DNA from: Rhodanobacter sp. 7MK24
GTDB lineage: Bacteria > Pseudomonadota > Gammaproteobacteria > Xanthomonadales > Rhodanobacteraceae
Direction of reading: 5' to 3'
DNA: 64,000 nucleotides
Assembly (NCBI RefSeq): GCF_014842995.1
Contig: NZ_JACYXL010000013.1
Span: forward strand, 1 to 64,000
Every line of letters begins with the position of its first letter. Within the stretch, counting starts at the first letter, position 1. The translations under genes and the position numbers were made by a program. Of this stretch, positions 25,033 through 35,094 are shown in pieces. The notes beneath the pieces were generated by a model. The model was given only the letters and a program-made list of their open reading frames with translations, was not told where the DNA came from and did not search any database.

Positions 25033-25395
25033 TCAATGCGAAAGAAGCACCAGCAACAGCGCCAGCAGACCGGGAAGCGCCTGCACATAGAGAATCTTGC
25101 GGCTCGCCGTCGCGGCGCCATAGATGCCCGCGACGACGACGCACAGCAGAAAGTACAGCTTGAACTCATAGCCCGCCGCACCCCGGATCACACCCCACAG
25201 CAGTCCCGCGGCGATGAAGCCGTTGTACAGACCCTGGTTCGCCGCCAGCGTTTTTGTGGCTGCCGCCTGTTCTTTCGACTGGCCGAAGGCCTTCCGGCCA
25301 GCCGGCTTGTCCCAGAGGAACATTTCCAGCACGAGGAAATAGGCGTGGAGCAGGGCCACCAGAACCACCACGACGCCTGAAATTGTCGCCAACAT
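25033..25395 (-). CDS. DUF1304 small membrane protein
   Basis: The 120-residue product has four hydrophobic segments. FLVLEMFLWDKPAGRKAFG and NQGLYNGFIAAGLLWG are DUF1304 hallmarks. Its function is unknown. I start it at MLATISGVVV (25395), with GGAG 7 nt upstream; the frame is open further up but lacks hydrophobic or conserved character. Confidence 0.85.
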   Translation of the reverse strand: MLATISGVVVVLVALLHAYFLVLEMFLWDKPAGRKAFGQSKEQAAATKTLAANQGLYNGFIAAGLLWGVIRGAAGYEFKLYFLLCVVVAGIYGAATASRKILYVQALPGLLALLLVLLSH

Positions 25396-25627
25396 GATCC
25401 GTCTCCAGACAACACATGCAGTCACCGCATGCCGGCACCCGCCGGCAGGCTCCCCGCCCCATGAAGCGACCGCCGCCACGCATCGCCGGCGCACGCGCCA
25501 GGCCATGCTTCGGGGTTGCGGCGAATAACCGCCACCGCCCGCCGGTCAGCACAGCCATGGATTCCATTGTCATTCCCAGGACTGCATCACGCCATGCCCC
25601 TCGCCCCCGCGAGCTAAAATCATCCGG

Positions 25628-26641
25628 ATGGCCTCCACTTCACGCAAGCGCCAGCGGCGCAAACCTGTCCCCTCGTCCTCGCCGCGCGTGGCGAAGGCGC
25701 CGGTTGCCGCCGTGCGTCCTGCCGACAGCTCCACGCGGGCGAATGGGGTGCTGGATTGGCTGCTGCGCAAGCTGCCGGCGCGGCATCGGGAAAAGCTGCG
25801 CGACTACCTGGTGCTCACCCGCATGGACCGTCCCATCGGCGCGCTGCTGCTGCTGTGGCCGACGTGGTGGGCGTTGTGGCTGGCGGCGGGCGACTGGCCG
25901 CCGCTGAAGCCGCTGGCGATCTTCACGCTGGGCGTGTTCGCGATGCGCGCAGCGGGCTGTGCGATCAACGACTTCGCCGACCGCAAGCTCGACCCGCAGG
26001 TGGAGCGCACCGCCGGGCGACCCATCGCCAGCGGGCGCGTGAAGCCGCGCGAAGCCTTGCTCGTGTTCGGTTCGCTGCTGGCGTTCGCCTTCGTGCTGGT
26101 GCTGTTCACCAACCGGCTCACCATCGAACTCTCGTTCGCTGGCGCGGCGCTGGCGGCGATCTATCCGTTCACCAAACGCTGGACGTCCCTGCCGCAAGTG
26201 GTGCTGGGCGCCGCCTTCGGCTGGTCGATTCCGATGGCGTTCGCCGCGGTGGCGGGTACGGTGCCTCCGCTGGGCTGGCTGCTGTTCATCGCCAACATCC
26301 TGTGGTCGGTGGTGTACGACACCGAGTACGCGATGGTGGACCGCGAGGACGACCTCAAGGCCGGCGCGAAATCCACCGCCATCCTGTTCGGCGACGCCGA
26401 CCTGCCCATCCTCGGCGTGCTGATGGCCACGCTGCTCCTGGCGATGGTATTCGCGGGCCAGCGTGCACAACTGGGCTGGCCGTACTGGCTGAGCCTGCTG
26501 GTGGCGACCGGCCTGTTCGCCTACCAGTTGTGGCTGATCCGCAAGCGCGAGCGCGGCGCCTGCCTTGCCGCCTTCCGTCACAACAACTGGTGGGGCCTGA
26601 CGGTATGGATCGGCATTGCCATGGCACTGGCGATACGGTGA
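25628..26641 (+). CDS. ubiA: 4-hydroxybenzoate octaprenyltransferase UbiA
   Basis: The 337-residue prenyltransferase has about eight membrane helices. It attaches the polyprenyl tail to 4-hydroxybenzoate in ubiquinone synthesis. Both Asp-rich motifs are present: NDFADRKLDPQVERTAGRP near residue 116 and YDTEYAMVDREDD near residue 232. The first 40 residues (basic RKRQRRKP, then Pro/Ala-rich) exceed the usual family length; a later start cannot be excluded. It faces the secreted HExxH protein gene tail to tail, with 25 nt between stops. Confidence 0.94.
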   Translation: MASTSRKRQRRKPVPSSSPRVAKAPVAAVRPADSSTRANGVLDWLLRKLPARHREKLRDYLVLTRMDRPIGALLLLWPTWWALWLAAGDWPPLKPLAIFTLGVFAMRAAGCAINDFADRKLDPQVERTAGRPIASGRVKPREALLVFGSLLAFAFVLVLFTNRLTIELSFAGAALAAIYPFTKRWTSLPQVVLGAAFGWSIPMAFAAVAGTVPPLGWLLFIANILWSVVYDTEYAMVDREDDLKAGAKSTAILFGDADLPILGVLMATLLLAMVFAGQRAQLGWPYWLSLLVATGLFAYQLWLIRKRERGACLAAFRHNNWWGLTVWIGIAMALAIR

Positions 26642-26666
26642 GCAGGCACCCGATTGGCAGGGGCGA

Positions 26667-27980
26667 TCAACGGGGGCTCTGCATCAACACGTAGTTTCCA
26701 GACTTGGCTGCCGGCGCGGCGGACCAGCCCGGCGCCAGGTCGATGGTCCAGCCGTTGCCTTCGAGATGCGAGCCCTTGATTGTCGTCGGCACGGGCAACG
26801 CAGCGCGACTGAAGTCCGACGACACCAGCACGCCGCCCGCTTTCACGTCCAGGGTGCCCCAGCGCGCGATGGCGTGGAACGTAAGGTAGACGATGCCGTC
26901 CGCACCCAGTGACACTGCAGTACTGGGATTGAAACTGAAGCGCCCCAGCGCCGTCAGCGAGAGTGTCGGCCCATCGACTAGCGCGGCACGGTATTGCGCC
27001 TGCATGGCTTCTTCGCGAGCGGCGCGATCCGCCAACTCGATGCGTAGCCCGCTTGCGCCGTACACCGCTGCACGCGAGTCGGCCGACTCCTTTGCGTTGT
27101 CGTGCAGCGTCGATGCCAGCATCGCGCCAAGGTCGGAATGCTCGTTCAACGCCTTGCGCCATCCGGGCAGGCGTTCGTCCAGCAGCAGGCCATAGGCCGG
27201 TCCGGACATGAAGGCAGAAATGCGCGAGAAGGAAACCTCCGCATCGGGATGGACCAGGTCGGCAGCCGCGTACCAGCGCGCCGCCGCGGCATCCGGCTCC
27301 GCGGCCGCGATGCCGGTGTACTGCGCTGTGCCCTCCACGATCTCCATGGCTGCCTCCGTCGCGGCCGAGCCTGGAAACAGCGCATGACGTTGGTTGCGGA
27401 AGACCAACGCATCGCGGATGGCCTGCGTCTGCGCCGGGCCTGATTCGATCAGGGCTGCGGCCAGCGCGCGCCACTCCAGCTGCAGCCACAGCCGTCCTTG
27501 CTCCGTATCAAGCTGCGGGTTGGCCGTGGCATTTGCCGCCAGATGAAGCTCCGGCTGGATGCGATGGAACATCTCGTGGGCCAGTGTTATCGAGCGAGCG
27601 CCCGCATCCTCGGGCAGCATCGGCAATCTCAGCTGCGTCCAGCGCACACCTTCCCATTCCGTGGGGGCGTCGGAAAGGACCACGTCCTCGGGCAGCATGC
27701 CGACATAGACCCCGTCCTGGGGTTGCAGCCGCTGTTGCGGATCCGGCTGGTTGGCGATGACGGCGCGCGTGGCTGGGATCACCAGGAGCATCCGGCCGTA
27801 GAGCGGCACGCCCCACAGGCGACCGGCGTCTCTGGTGGAGACGTTCTGCGCATCTGCGAAGACGGACTTTGCCTTCGCGATCTCGGCCGGCGTCGGCGAC
27901 GCTGCCAGCGCCGGCATGGACAGGAAAAGCCCCAGCGACGTCACCCATACCGTTTTACGGATCCAAGCCCACGCCGACAT
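26667..27980 (-). CDS. Secreted protein with HExxH motif, putative metallopeptidase
   Basis: The 437-residue product carries a signal peptide (basic WIRKTV, hydrophobic core, SMPALAA). The block SITLAHEMFHRIQPEL near residue 180 contains HExxH, the zinc site of many metallopeptidases, and acidic residues 25-40 further on (DTEQGR, LEWRA) could give a third ligand. The C-terminal 100 residues look beta-rich (SSDFSRAALPVPTTIKGSHL). I do not recognise a named family. The gene stands alone between ubiA and comF. Confidence 0.65.
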   Translation of the reverse strand: MSAWAWIRKTVWVTSLGLFLSMPALAASPTPAEIAKAKSVFADAQNVSTRDAGRLWGVPLYGRMLLVIPATRAVIANQPDPQQRLQPQDGVYVGMLPEDVVLSDAPTEWEGVRWTQLRLPMLPEDAGARSITLAHEMFHRIQPELHLAANATANPQLDTEQGRLWLQLEWRALAAALIESGPAQTQAIRDALVFRNQRHALFPGSAATEAAMEIVEGTAQYTGIAAAEPDAAAARWYAAADLVHPDAEVSFSRISAFMSGPAYGLLLDERLPGWRKALNEHSDLGAMLASTLHDNAKESADSRAAVYGASGLRIELADRAAREEAMQAQYRAALVDGPTLSLTALGRFSFNPSTAVSLGADGIVYLTFHAIARWGTLDVKAGGVLVSSDFSRAALPVPTTIKGSHLEGNGWTIDLAPGWSAAPAAKSGNYVLMQSPR

Positions 27981-28182
27981 GATGAACCTCCTCCATCATT
28001 GACCCCACCCTCCGCATACTAGCTGCTTGAGACAGGCGCTTGACTTTCCGCATGCGGTCAAGACGCCCACGGAGACATGGCTGCCACAGCGACGCCTTGC
28101 CGCCATCGTCAACGGTGACTTCCTTCCGGGCCACGTCGATCGTTCGAAATCGGCAGCGGCGGCTCCTTGCGGAAAACCGCCG

Positions 28183-28896
28183 TCAACCGCGCGGTGACGG
28201 CGCACGCGCCAGCGCCCACACATCCACCCGCTGCACGCCGGCGCGCTTCAGCACCCGGCTGCATTCGGCGAGGGTGGCACCGGTGGTCATTACGTCATCG
28301 AGGATCGCCACGTGCGCGGGCAAGGCGATGCCTGCACGCAAAACGAAGGCGCCGCGCACGTTGCGACGGCGGCCGGCGGCATCCAAATCGGTCTGTGCCG
28401 TGGTGCCGCGGCAGCGCGACAGCACGTCGTGACGCAGCGGTACGCCGAGGTGTCGCCCCAACGGCTTCGCCAGCTCGTGCGCCTGGTTGTATCCGCGTTG
28501 ACGCAGGCGCACGCGATGCAGGGGCACTGGCAACAGCAGTTCGGGCTTCGGCAGCGACATGACTTCGCGCCGCCACAGCGTAGCCAGCGTGCGACCGGCG
28601 GCAAGGTCGCGGCCGAACTTGAAGCGGGACTCCAACCGGTCCAGCGGCCAACCGTAGCGGAACGGTGCCCATGCTGCGTCCCATGGCGGCGCGCGGCGCA
28701 CGCACTCGCCGCAGACCGCGGCAGTCGTGGCCAGCGGCAGGGCGCATCGCACGCAGCAACTGCGGTTGCGCGGTACTTCGGCGGCGCAATCGGCGCACAG
28801 GTCCACGCCATCGGCACCCGCCGCGCCACACAAGAGGCAGCGCCATGGCAACAGCCAGCGCCACGGTCGTAGCCATGTTTCCCTGAGTGTTGTCAT
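28183..28896 (-). CDS. comF: ComF-family phosphoribosyltransferase-like protein
   Basis: The 237-residue product has an N-terminal zinc-finger-like part with Cys pairs (CLLCGAAG, CADC, CVRC, CGEC). A type I phosphoribosyltransferase fold follows, with VAILDDVMTTGATL near residue 204 as the PRPP loop. ComF/GntX proteins are linked to DNA uptake in some bacteria; the exact reaction is unclear. I start at MTTLRETWLRPW (28896), because GGAAGG lies just upstream. It diverges from bioB, a common arrangement in gammaproteobacteria. Confidence 0.9.
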   Translation of the reverse strand: MTTLRETWLRPWRWLLPWRCLLCGAAGADGVDLCADCAAEVPRNRSCCVRCALPLATTAAVCGECVRRAPPWDAAWAPFRYGWPLDRLESRFKFGRDLAAGRTLATLWRREVMSLPKPELLLPVPLHRVRLRQRGYNQAHELAKPLGRHLGVPLRHDVLSRCRGTTAQTDLDAAGRRRNVRGAFVLRAGIALPAHVAILDDVMTTGATLAECSRVLKRAGVQRVDVWALARAPSPRG

Positions 28897-28939
28897 CCCG
28901 CCTTCCATGTCGAGCCCGGCGATAGCAAGGGCAGCCTCC

Positions 28940-28970
28940 GTCAACCCGGATACCCGGGCGACCGGTTGAC
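28940..28970. promoter_or_regulatory. Inverted repeat upstream of bioB, possible BirA-type operator
   Basis: GTCAACC, 17-nt spacer, GGTTGAC lies 51 nt before the bioB start. Known BirA sites are TTGTAAACC-N14/15-GGTTTACAA, so the arms fit with one mismatch each but the spacer is 2 nt too long. The placement is right for biotin control; the match is not conclusive. Confidence 0.35.
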
Positions 28971-29021
28971 GCGCACTGGCACGCCACCCAAACTTCGCGC
29001 ACTCCACCACCGAGTCGTCCC

Positions 29022-30065
29022 ATGTCCGAAGCCGTCGTTCGCCACGATTGGACCCGCGAAGAAGTCGCCGCGCTGTTCGCACTGCCGTTCAACGAACTGC
29101 TGCACCAGGCGCACACCGTGCACCGCACCTACCACGATGCGAACGCGGTGCAGGTGTCCACTCTGCTGTCGATCAAGACCGGCGGCTGCCCGGAGGATTG
29201 CGCCTATTGCCCGCAGGCGGCGCGCTACGACACCGGCGTGGCGGCGCAGAAGCTGATGGAAGTCGACGACGTGCTGGCGCGCGCGAAGGCCGCCAAGGCC
29301 GCCGGCGCCAGCCGTTTCTGCATGGGCGCGGCGTGGCGCGGCCCGAAGGACCGCGACATCCCCAAGGTCGCGGAGATCGTGCGCGCGGTGAAGGATCTCG
29401 GCCTGGAAACCTGCGCCACGCTGGGCCTGCTCGGCGACGGCCATGCGCAGCAGCTCAAGGCCGCCGGTCTCGACTACTACAACCACAACATCGACACCGC
29501 GCCCGAGTTCTACGGCGAGATCATCCACACCCGCGAATACCAGGATCGCCTCGCCACGCTGGAGCAGGTACGCGACGCCGGCCTCAAGACCTGCTGCGGC
29601 GGCATCGTCGGCATGGGCGAGACGCGCGCACAGCGCGCGGGGCTGCTGCAGGCGCTGGCCAACCTGCCCGAACATCCGCACTCGGTGCCGATCAACCAGC
29701 TGGTGCCGGTGCCGGGTACGCCGCTGGGCAACGCGGAGAAGCTCGATCCGTTCGAGTTCGTGCGCGCCATCGCGGTGGCGCGCATCCTGATGCCACTGTC
29801 CATCGTGCGCCTCTCGGCGGGTCGCCAGCAGATGGACGATGCCGTGCAGGCGCTGTGCTTCCACGCTGGCGCGGGCTCGATCTTCTACGGCGAGAAGCTG
29901 CTCACCACGGGCAACCCGGACACCGAGCATGACCGCGCGCTGTTCCGTCGACTCGACCTGCATGCAATGGAGGTGGTCGAGGAGGCGGGTACGGTGCATG
30001 CGGACATCATGGAGGCTGCGCCGGCGGGGTGTGGTCATGGGTGCGGATGCAGTGTGGCGGCCTGA
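29022..30065 (+). CDS. bioB: Biotin synthase BioB
   Basis: The 347-residue radical SAM enzyme inserts sulfur into dethiobiotin. The CxxxCxxC cluster motif is [19 protein letters not shown] near residue 54. The Cys, Asn and Arg blocks of the family follow ([50 protein letters not shown]). It starts the biotin region, diverging from comF. bioF is 500 bp downstream, separated by a dispersed repeat. Confidence 0.97.
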   Translation: MSEAVVRHDWTREEVAALFALPFNELLHQAHTVHRTYHDANAVQVSTLLSIKTGGCPEDCAYCPQAARYDTGVAAQKLMEVDDVLARAKAAKAAGASRFCMGAAWRGPKDRDIPKVAEIVRAVKDLGLETCATLGLLGDGHAQQLKAAGLDYYNHNIDTAPEFYGEIIHTREYQDRLATLEQVRDAGLKTCCGGIVGMGETRAQRAGLLQALANLPEHPHSVPINQLVPVPGTPLGNAEKLDPFEFVRAIAVARILMPLSIVRLSAGRQQMDDAVQALCFHAGAGSIFYGEKLLTTGNPDTEHDRALFRRLDLHAMEVVEEAGTVHADIMEAAPAGCGHGCGCSVAA

Positions 30066-30563
30066 TCTGGGTTTGCTTGCCCGGGTGAACGTGATCGTTC
30101 GATGGCTCGCCCGCGGCGGCCTTCCGGCCATCTGCCGCGATATCCAGCACTCCGTCCGATTTATGGGGGATCGGCTTGGGGAGAGGAGCTTTTCCTCCCC
30201 CATCGCAAGAAACCAGGCGGTTTCGATCGCCTGCCGGCGCCCGAGTTCCTTCTCTTTGCTGGCCGCACGCCACCGCAGGAGCGGTGGCGTGCGCCGAAGC
30301 CTGCCCGAAGGGCGGCGGGCAGCGCCTGTCCCGGATTTGATCCGGGAATGCCCGGAATCAAGAGAAGGAACCAAGAGCAATGGCCGGGTGGGATACACCT
30401 GGATTGCGAGCAGGTTGTATCCAGGGGACTGGAAATACTCCCACTTGCGCGACAGACGACGCGGCCACACCGCGCCGCATCCGGGAATTGAGGGCATCGC
30501 GCGATTGACGCTTGACGGCAACTGCCGGCTTCCGTTTGCGGACCAGGGCTTGGGCAACGCTAC
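30066..30563. other. Repeat-bearing spacer between bioB and bioF
   Basis: About 500 bp without a gene, occupied mainly by dispersed repeat copy B. The short open frames across it mirror those across copy A and show no family likeness. Confidence 0.5.
30216..30497 (+). repeat. Dispersed repeat, copy B
   Basis: This copy is related to 11355-11612 in the opposite orientation. Its internal hairpin is perfect (CGCCACCGC, loop AGGA, GCGGTGGCG). Compared with copy A it carries about 24 extra bases near 30325-30350, which include the palindromic CCCGGATTTGATCCGGG. It separates bioB from bioF. Confidence 0.7.
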
Positions 30564-31776
<1,213 letters not shown>

Positions 31777-31793
<17 letters not shown>

Positions 31794-32268
31794 GCCCGTC
31801 GTACAGCGTGGCGCCCGTTCGCGGCAACGGTGCATGCAGCGGATGCGCCGCTGCCAGGGCGGACAGCAACTCGCGCACCGTGGTGTGCGGCGCCAACGGA
31901 CTCACGCAGCGCCACACCGGGATGGCTGCATGAACGCGACCACGTCGCGCATCGATCCGCTCGTCGCTGGCCGCGAAGCTCCATGCGCATTGGCCGATCT
32001 CGCCCGTTGCCGCATCGGCAGCGCAGGCAAAGCGCAACGCCGCGATGTTGCTGTAGTCACCCTCGCAGAAGGTGTCGCCACAGATCATGTCGAAATCCCG
32101 CCGCAAGGCGTTGGCGATGCCGTACCAAGTGTTGATGTCGTCGTCATTCTGCAGCGCAGCCACGAGGTCGGTGTAGCGTCCGGCTGCGGATGGCTTCGCC
32201 TGTTGCGCCAAGATTGCCGATGCCGCGAACCACAGCAATCCGACAGCCAAGCTCATGCCTGTCTTCAT
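31777..32268 (-). CDS. Small secreted protein of unknown function
   Basis: The 163-residue product has a signal peptide (MKTGMSLAVGLLWFAASAIL, cleavage near AQQ). The mature part contains several Cys (MICGDTFCEGDYSNI, FACAAD, GQCAW, WRCVS), consistent with periplasmic disulfides. GGAGG precedes the ATG at 32268. I do not recognise a family. It converges on bioF with a 17-nt overlap of the two 3' ends. Confidence 0.75.
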
Positions 32269-32439
32269 GTCACGTCCTCCGGAGCGCACCCTGGATCGGG
32301 CCAGGCAAGCGTGCCTTGCGATGCGGTTCGCCGCCTGTCGTTACACGCCGCGGGGCATCGTGCGCACACCCCGTTATGGTCTGTCGTCTGCGGCCAGCGG
32401 CGATGTACGTGCATCGGCCAGAACCGCAAACACACCACT

Positions 32440-32445
32440 TATAAT
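32440..32445 (+). promoter_or_regulatory. Consensus -10 box (TATAAT) of trhO
   Basis: A perfect TATAAT ends 5 nt before the ATG at 32451, so transcription would begin at or within a base or two of that ATG. No TTGACA-like -35 stands at the usual spacing. No ribosome binding site precedes the ATG, which fits a leaderless mRNA. Confidence 0.45.
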
Positions 32446-32450
32446 TAATC

Positions 32451-33425
32451 ATGCGCCAGCCTCGACCCCTCCCTGCCATGTCCGTCATCAACCTTTCCGC
32501 CTACCGCTTCGTCGCGCTGGACGATCTGCCCGCGCTGCGCGAGCGTGTGCTGGAACGCGCCACTGCGCTGGCGCTGAAAGGCACCGTGCTGCTCGCGTCC
32601 GAGGGCATCAACCTGTTCCTCGCCGGTCCGCGCGAGGCGGTGGATGCGTTCATGGCGTGGCTGCGTACCGACACGCGCTTCGCGGGCCTGGAGGCGAAGG
32701 AGTCGCTGTCCGACGACACGCCGTTCGGCCGCCTGCGCGTGCGACTGAAGAAGGAGATCATCACCATGCGCATGCCGGCGATCCGCCCCGAGGGCGGCCG
32801 CGCGCCTGCGGTGGATGCGTCGACGCTGAAGCGCTGGCTGGATCGCGGCCACGACGACGCCGGCCGCGAAGTGGTGATGCTGGACACGCGCAACGACTAC
32901 GAGACCGACGTGGGCAAATTCACCGACGCCGTGGACTACCGCCTTGCCAGCTTCACAGCCTTTCCCGAGGCGGTGGCCGTCGACCGCGCGCGCTACGCGG
33001 GCAAGACCGTGGTTTCGTACTGCACCGGCGGTATCCGTTGCGAGAAGGCTGCGCTGCACATGCAGGAACTCGGCATCGAGCATGTGCACCAGCTCGAAGG
33101 CGGCATCCTGAAGTACCTGGAGCTCACCGACGGCGCGCACTGGCAGGGAGACTGCTTCGTGTTCGACGGGCGGGGCGCGGTGGGTGCCGACCTGCTGCCC
33201 TCGGGCGAGATCCCTCTCCTCGACGGTGAGAAGGCTGGAATAAGGGGGCAATCTTGCGATGCGTTTGCATCAAAACAGACTCCGAGCGACGCCTTCGCAA
33301 GCACCCGCCCCTCACCTCAATCCTCTCCCCAGCGGGGAGAGGAGGCGAACGCAGTTGGCGCTTCACTCCATAAAAATAGGGAAGCGAACATAAGCAGCGC
33401 GCGGCGCCATCTGGGCGAGGCATGA
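32451..33425 (+). CDS. trhO: tRNA uridine(34) hydroxylase TrhO (rhodanese domain)
   Basis: The 324-residue product matches TrhO/YceA, which makes 5-hydroxyuridine at tRNA position 34 in an oxygen-dependent way. An N-terminal acylphosphatase-like part ([33 protein letters not shown]) is followed by a rhodanese domain ([17 protein letters not shown]) with the catalytic Cys in [15 protein letters not shown] near residue 192. After about residue 250 the sequence loses family character and runs through a common miniature inverted repeat (33321-33343). The stop nevertheless overlaps the bioH ATG. The start may be 32451 (leaderless) or ATG 32478 ([11 protein letters not shown]). Confidence 0.9.
   Translation: MRQPRPLPAMSVINLSAYRFVALDDLPALRERVLERATALALKGTVLLASEGINLFLAGPREAVDAFMAWLRTDTRFAGLEAKESLSDDTPFGRLRVRLKKEIITMRMPAIRPEGGRAPAVDASTLKRWLDRGHDDAGREVVMLDTRNDYETDVGKFTDAVDYRLASFTAFPEAVAVDRARYAGKTVVSYCTGGIRCEKAALHMQELGIEHVHQLEGGILKYLELTDGAHWQGDCFVFDGRGAVGADLLPSGEIPLLDGEKAGIRGQSCDAFASKQTPSDAFASTRPSPQSSPQRGEEANAVGASLHKNREANISSARRHLGEA
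33321..33343. repeat. Miniature inverted repeat inside the trhO 3' end
   Basis: TCCTCTCCCC-AGC-GGGGAGAGGA is a perfect 10-bp hairpin inside a CCTCACCTCAATC... block, a type scattered through many proteobacterial genomes. Here it is translated as part of the trhO tail ([12 protein letters not shown]). Confidence 0.75.
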
Positions 33426-34210
33426 GCCTCTACATCGAAAAGCTGGGCCGCGGTCCCGTTCCGCTGGTGTTGCTGCACGGCTGGGCGATGCACGGCGGCA
33501 TGCTGGCGCCGCTGGTGGCTGCGCTGGTGGATCGTTGCACGATGTACGTGGTGGACCTGCCCGGCCACGGCTATTCGCGCGACTGCGGCTTGCCGCTGGA
33601 ACCCGTCGCCTGCGCCGCCGCCATCGCGGAAGCCACGCCGCCGGCGCTCTGGCTGGGCTGGTCGCTGGGCGGCCTGATCGCGCTCACCGGCGCGCTGGAA
33701 CATCCGCAGCACGTACGCAGCCTCGCCATGCTCTGCGCCACGCCGAAATTCGCGCGCGACGAAGGCTGGCCATGGGGCAGCGACGCCGCGCTGGTGCACC
33801 AGCTCGCGCTGGACCTGGAAACCGACTACCACGCCACCATCGAGCGCTTCCTCGCGCTGGAGGCGATGGGCAGCCCCGATCCGCGCGCCGAGCTGCGTCA
33901 CCTGCGCGCGCTGGCTTTCGCACGCGGCGAACCGGACCTGCGCGTGCTGCAGGAAGGCATCCGCATCCTGGAAACCAGCGACCTGCGCGTACGCCTGCCT
34001 GCACTGCACCAGCCCAACGTGTGGATCGCCGGCCGCCGCGACCGCCTGGTTCCGCCACAGGCGATGGAATGGTCGTCGCAGCAGGCGCAAGGCCACTACA
34101 TGCAGATCGAACACGCCGGCCACGCGCCGTTCTTCACTTACCCCGACCAGGTGGCGCAGGCGCTGCAGCCGTTGCTGGACAGCTTTGACGAGTGCGGCTC
34201 CCATGAGTGA
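33422..34210 (+). CDS. bioH: Pimeloyl-ACP methyl ester carboxylesterase BioH
   Basis: The 262-residue alpha/beta hydrolase has the nucleophile elbow [10 protein letters not shown] (Ser near residue 79), [11 protein letters not shown] as the oxyanion block, and [14 protein letters not shown] with the catalytic His. BioH removes the methyl ester that BioC puts on, releasing pimeloyl-ACP for BioF. It overlaps trhO by ATGA and bioC by 8 nt, so the three are coupled. Confidence 0.94.
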   Translation: MSLYIEKLGRGPVPLVLLHGWAMHGGMLAPLVAALVDRCTMYVVDLPGHGYSRDCGLPLEPVACAAAIAEATPPALWLGWSLGGLIALTGALEHPQHVRSLAMLCATPKFARDEGWPWGSDAALVHQLALDLETDYHATIERFLALEAMGSPDPRAELRHLRALAFARGEPDLRVLQEGIRILETSDLRVRLPALHQPNVWIAGRRDRLVPPQAMEWSSQQAQGHYMQIEHAGHAPFFTYPDQVAQALQPLLDSFDECGSHE

Positions 34211-35084
34211 TTTCCACCTCGACCGCGAGCGCGTTCGCCGCAACTTCGGCCGCGCCGCGCGCAGCTACGAAAAGCACGACGCCCTGCAGCGCGAAGTGCA
34301 GCAGTCGCTGCTGGAGCGTCTGGACGTCTATCTGGAAACGCCCACGCACGTGCTCGACGTCGGCGCAGGCACGGGCCGCGGCACCGCGCTGCTGAAGCAG
34401 CGCTATGCCAAGGCCGAAGTGATCGCGGTCGACCTGGCACTGCCGATGCTGCGCGAAGCCAAGGCGCACAGCGGCTGGCTCAAGCCGTTCCGCCGCGTCT
34501 GCGCCGAAGCCACAGCGCTGCCCTTCCCCGACCACAGCGTGGACGTGCTGCACTCCAGCCTGTGCTTTCAGTGGATCGACGATCTCGCGGCGCTGTTCGG
34601 CGAATGCGCGCGCGTGCTGAAGCCCGGCGGTTTGCTTGCCTTCACCACCTTCGGCCCGGACACTCTGAAGGAACTGCGCGCGGCCTGGGCCGCGGCGGAC
34701 GGTCATTCCCACGTCAGCCGCTTCCTCGACATGCACGACATCGGCGACGCGATGCTCAACGCAGGCCTGCGCGATCCGGTGCTGGACGTGGAGCGCTACA
34801 TGCTCACCTACAGCGAGCCGCGCAAGCTGCTGGAAGAACTGCGCGGCCTCGGCGCCACCCACGCGGACGCCGCGCGCGAACGCCACCTCACCGGCAAGAC
34901 CCACTACCGCGCCATGCTCGCCGCGTACGAGGCGATGCGCGTGGACGGTCGCATTCCCGCCACCTGGGAGGTGGTGACCGCGCATGCCTGGGGCCCGCCA
35001 CCGGGACAGTCGCGGCGCATGGCCGGCGGCGGCGAAATGGCCAGCTTCTCGGTGGACAGCCTGCGCGGTTCCCGGCGGCGTTGA
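34203..35084 (+). CDS. bioC: Malonyl-ACP O-methyltransferase BioC
   Basis: The 293-residue SAM methyltransferase starts [19 protein letters not shown], the usual BioC opening. The SAM-binding block VLDVGAGTGRGTALLKQRY lies near residue 50, and SLCFQWIDDLAALFGECARV follows. BioC masks the malonyl carboxyl so that fatty acid synthesis can build the pimeloyl chain. It is the last gene of the trhO-bioH-bioC unit and is convergent with pssA. Confidence 0.95.
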   Translation: MSDFHLDRERVRRNFGRAARSYEKHDALQREVQQSLLERLDVYLETPTHVLDVGAGTGRGTALLKQRYAKAEVIAVDLALPMLREAKAHSGWLKPFRRVCAEATALPFPDHSVDVLHSSLCFQWIDDLAALFGECARVLKPGGLLAFTTFGPDTLKELRAAWAAADGHSHVSRFLDMHDIGDAMLNAGLRDPVLDVERYMLTYSEPRKLLEELRGLGATHADAARERHLTGKTHYRAMLAAYEAMRVDGRIPATWEVVTAHAWGPPPGQSRRMAGGGEMASFSVDSLRGSRRR

Positions 35085-35094
35085 GCCGCGTCGC

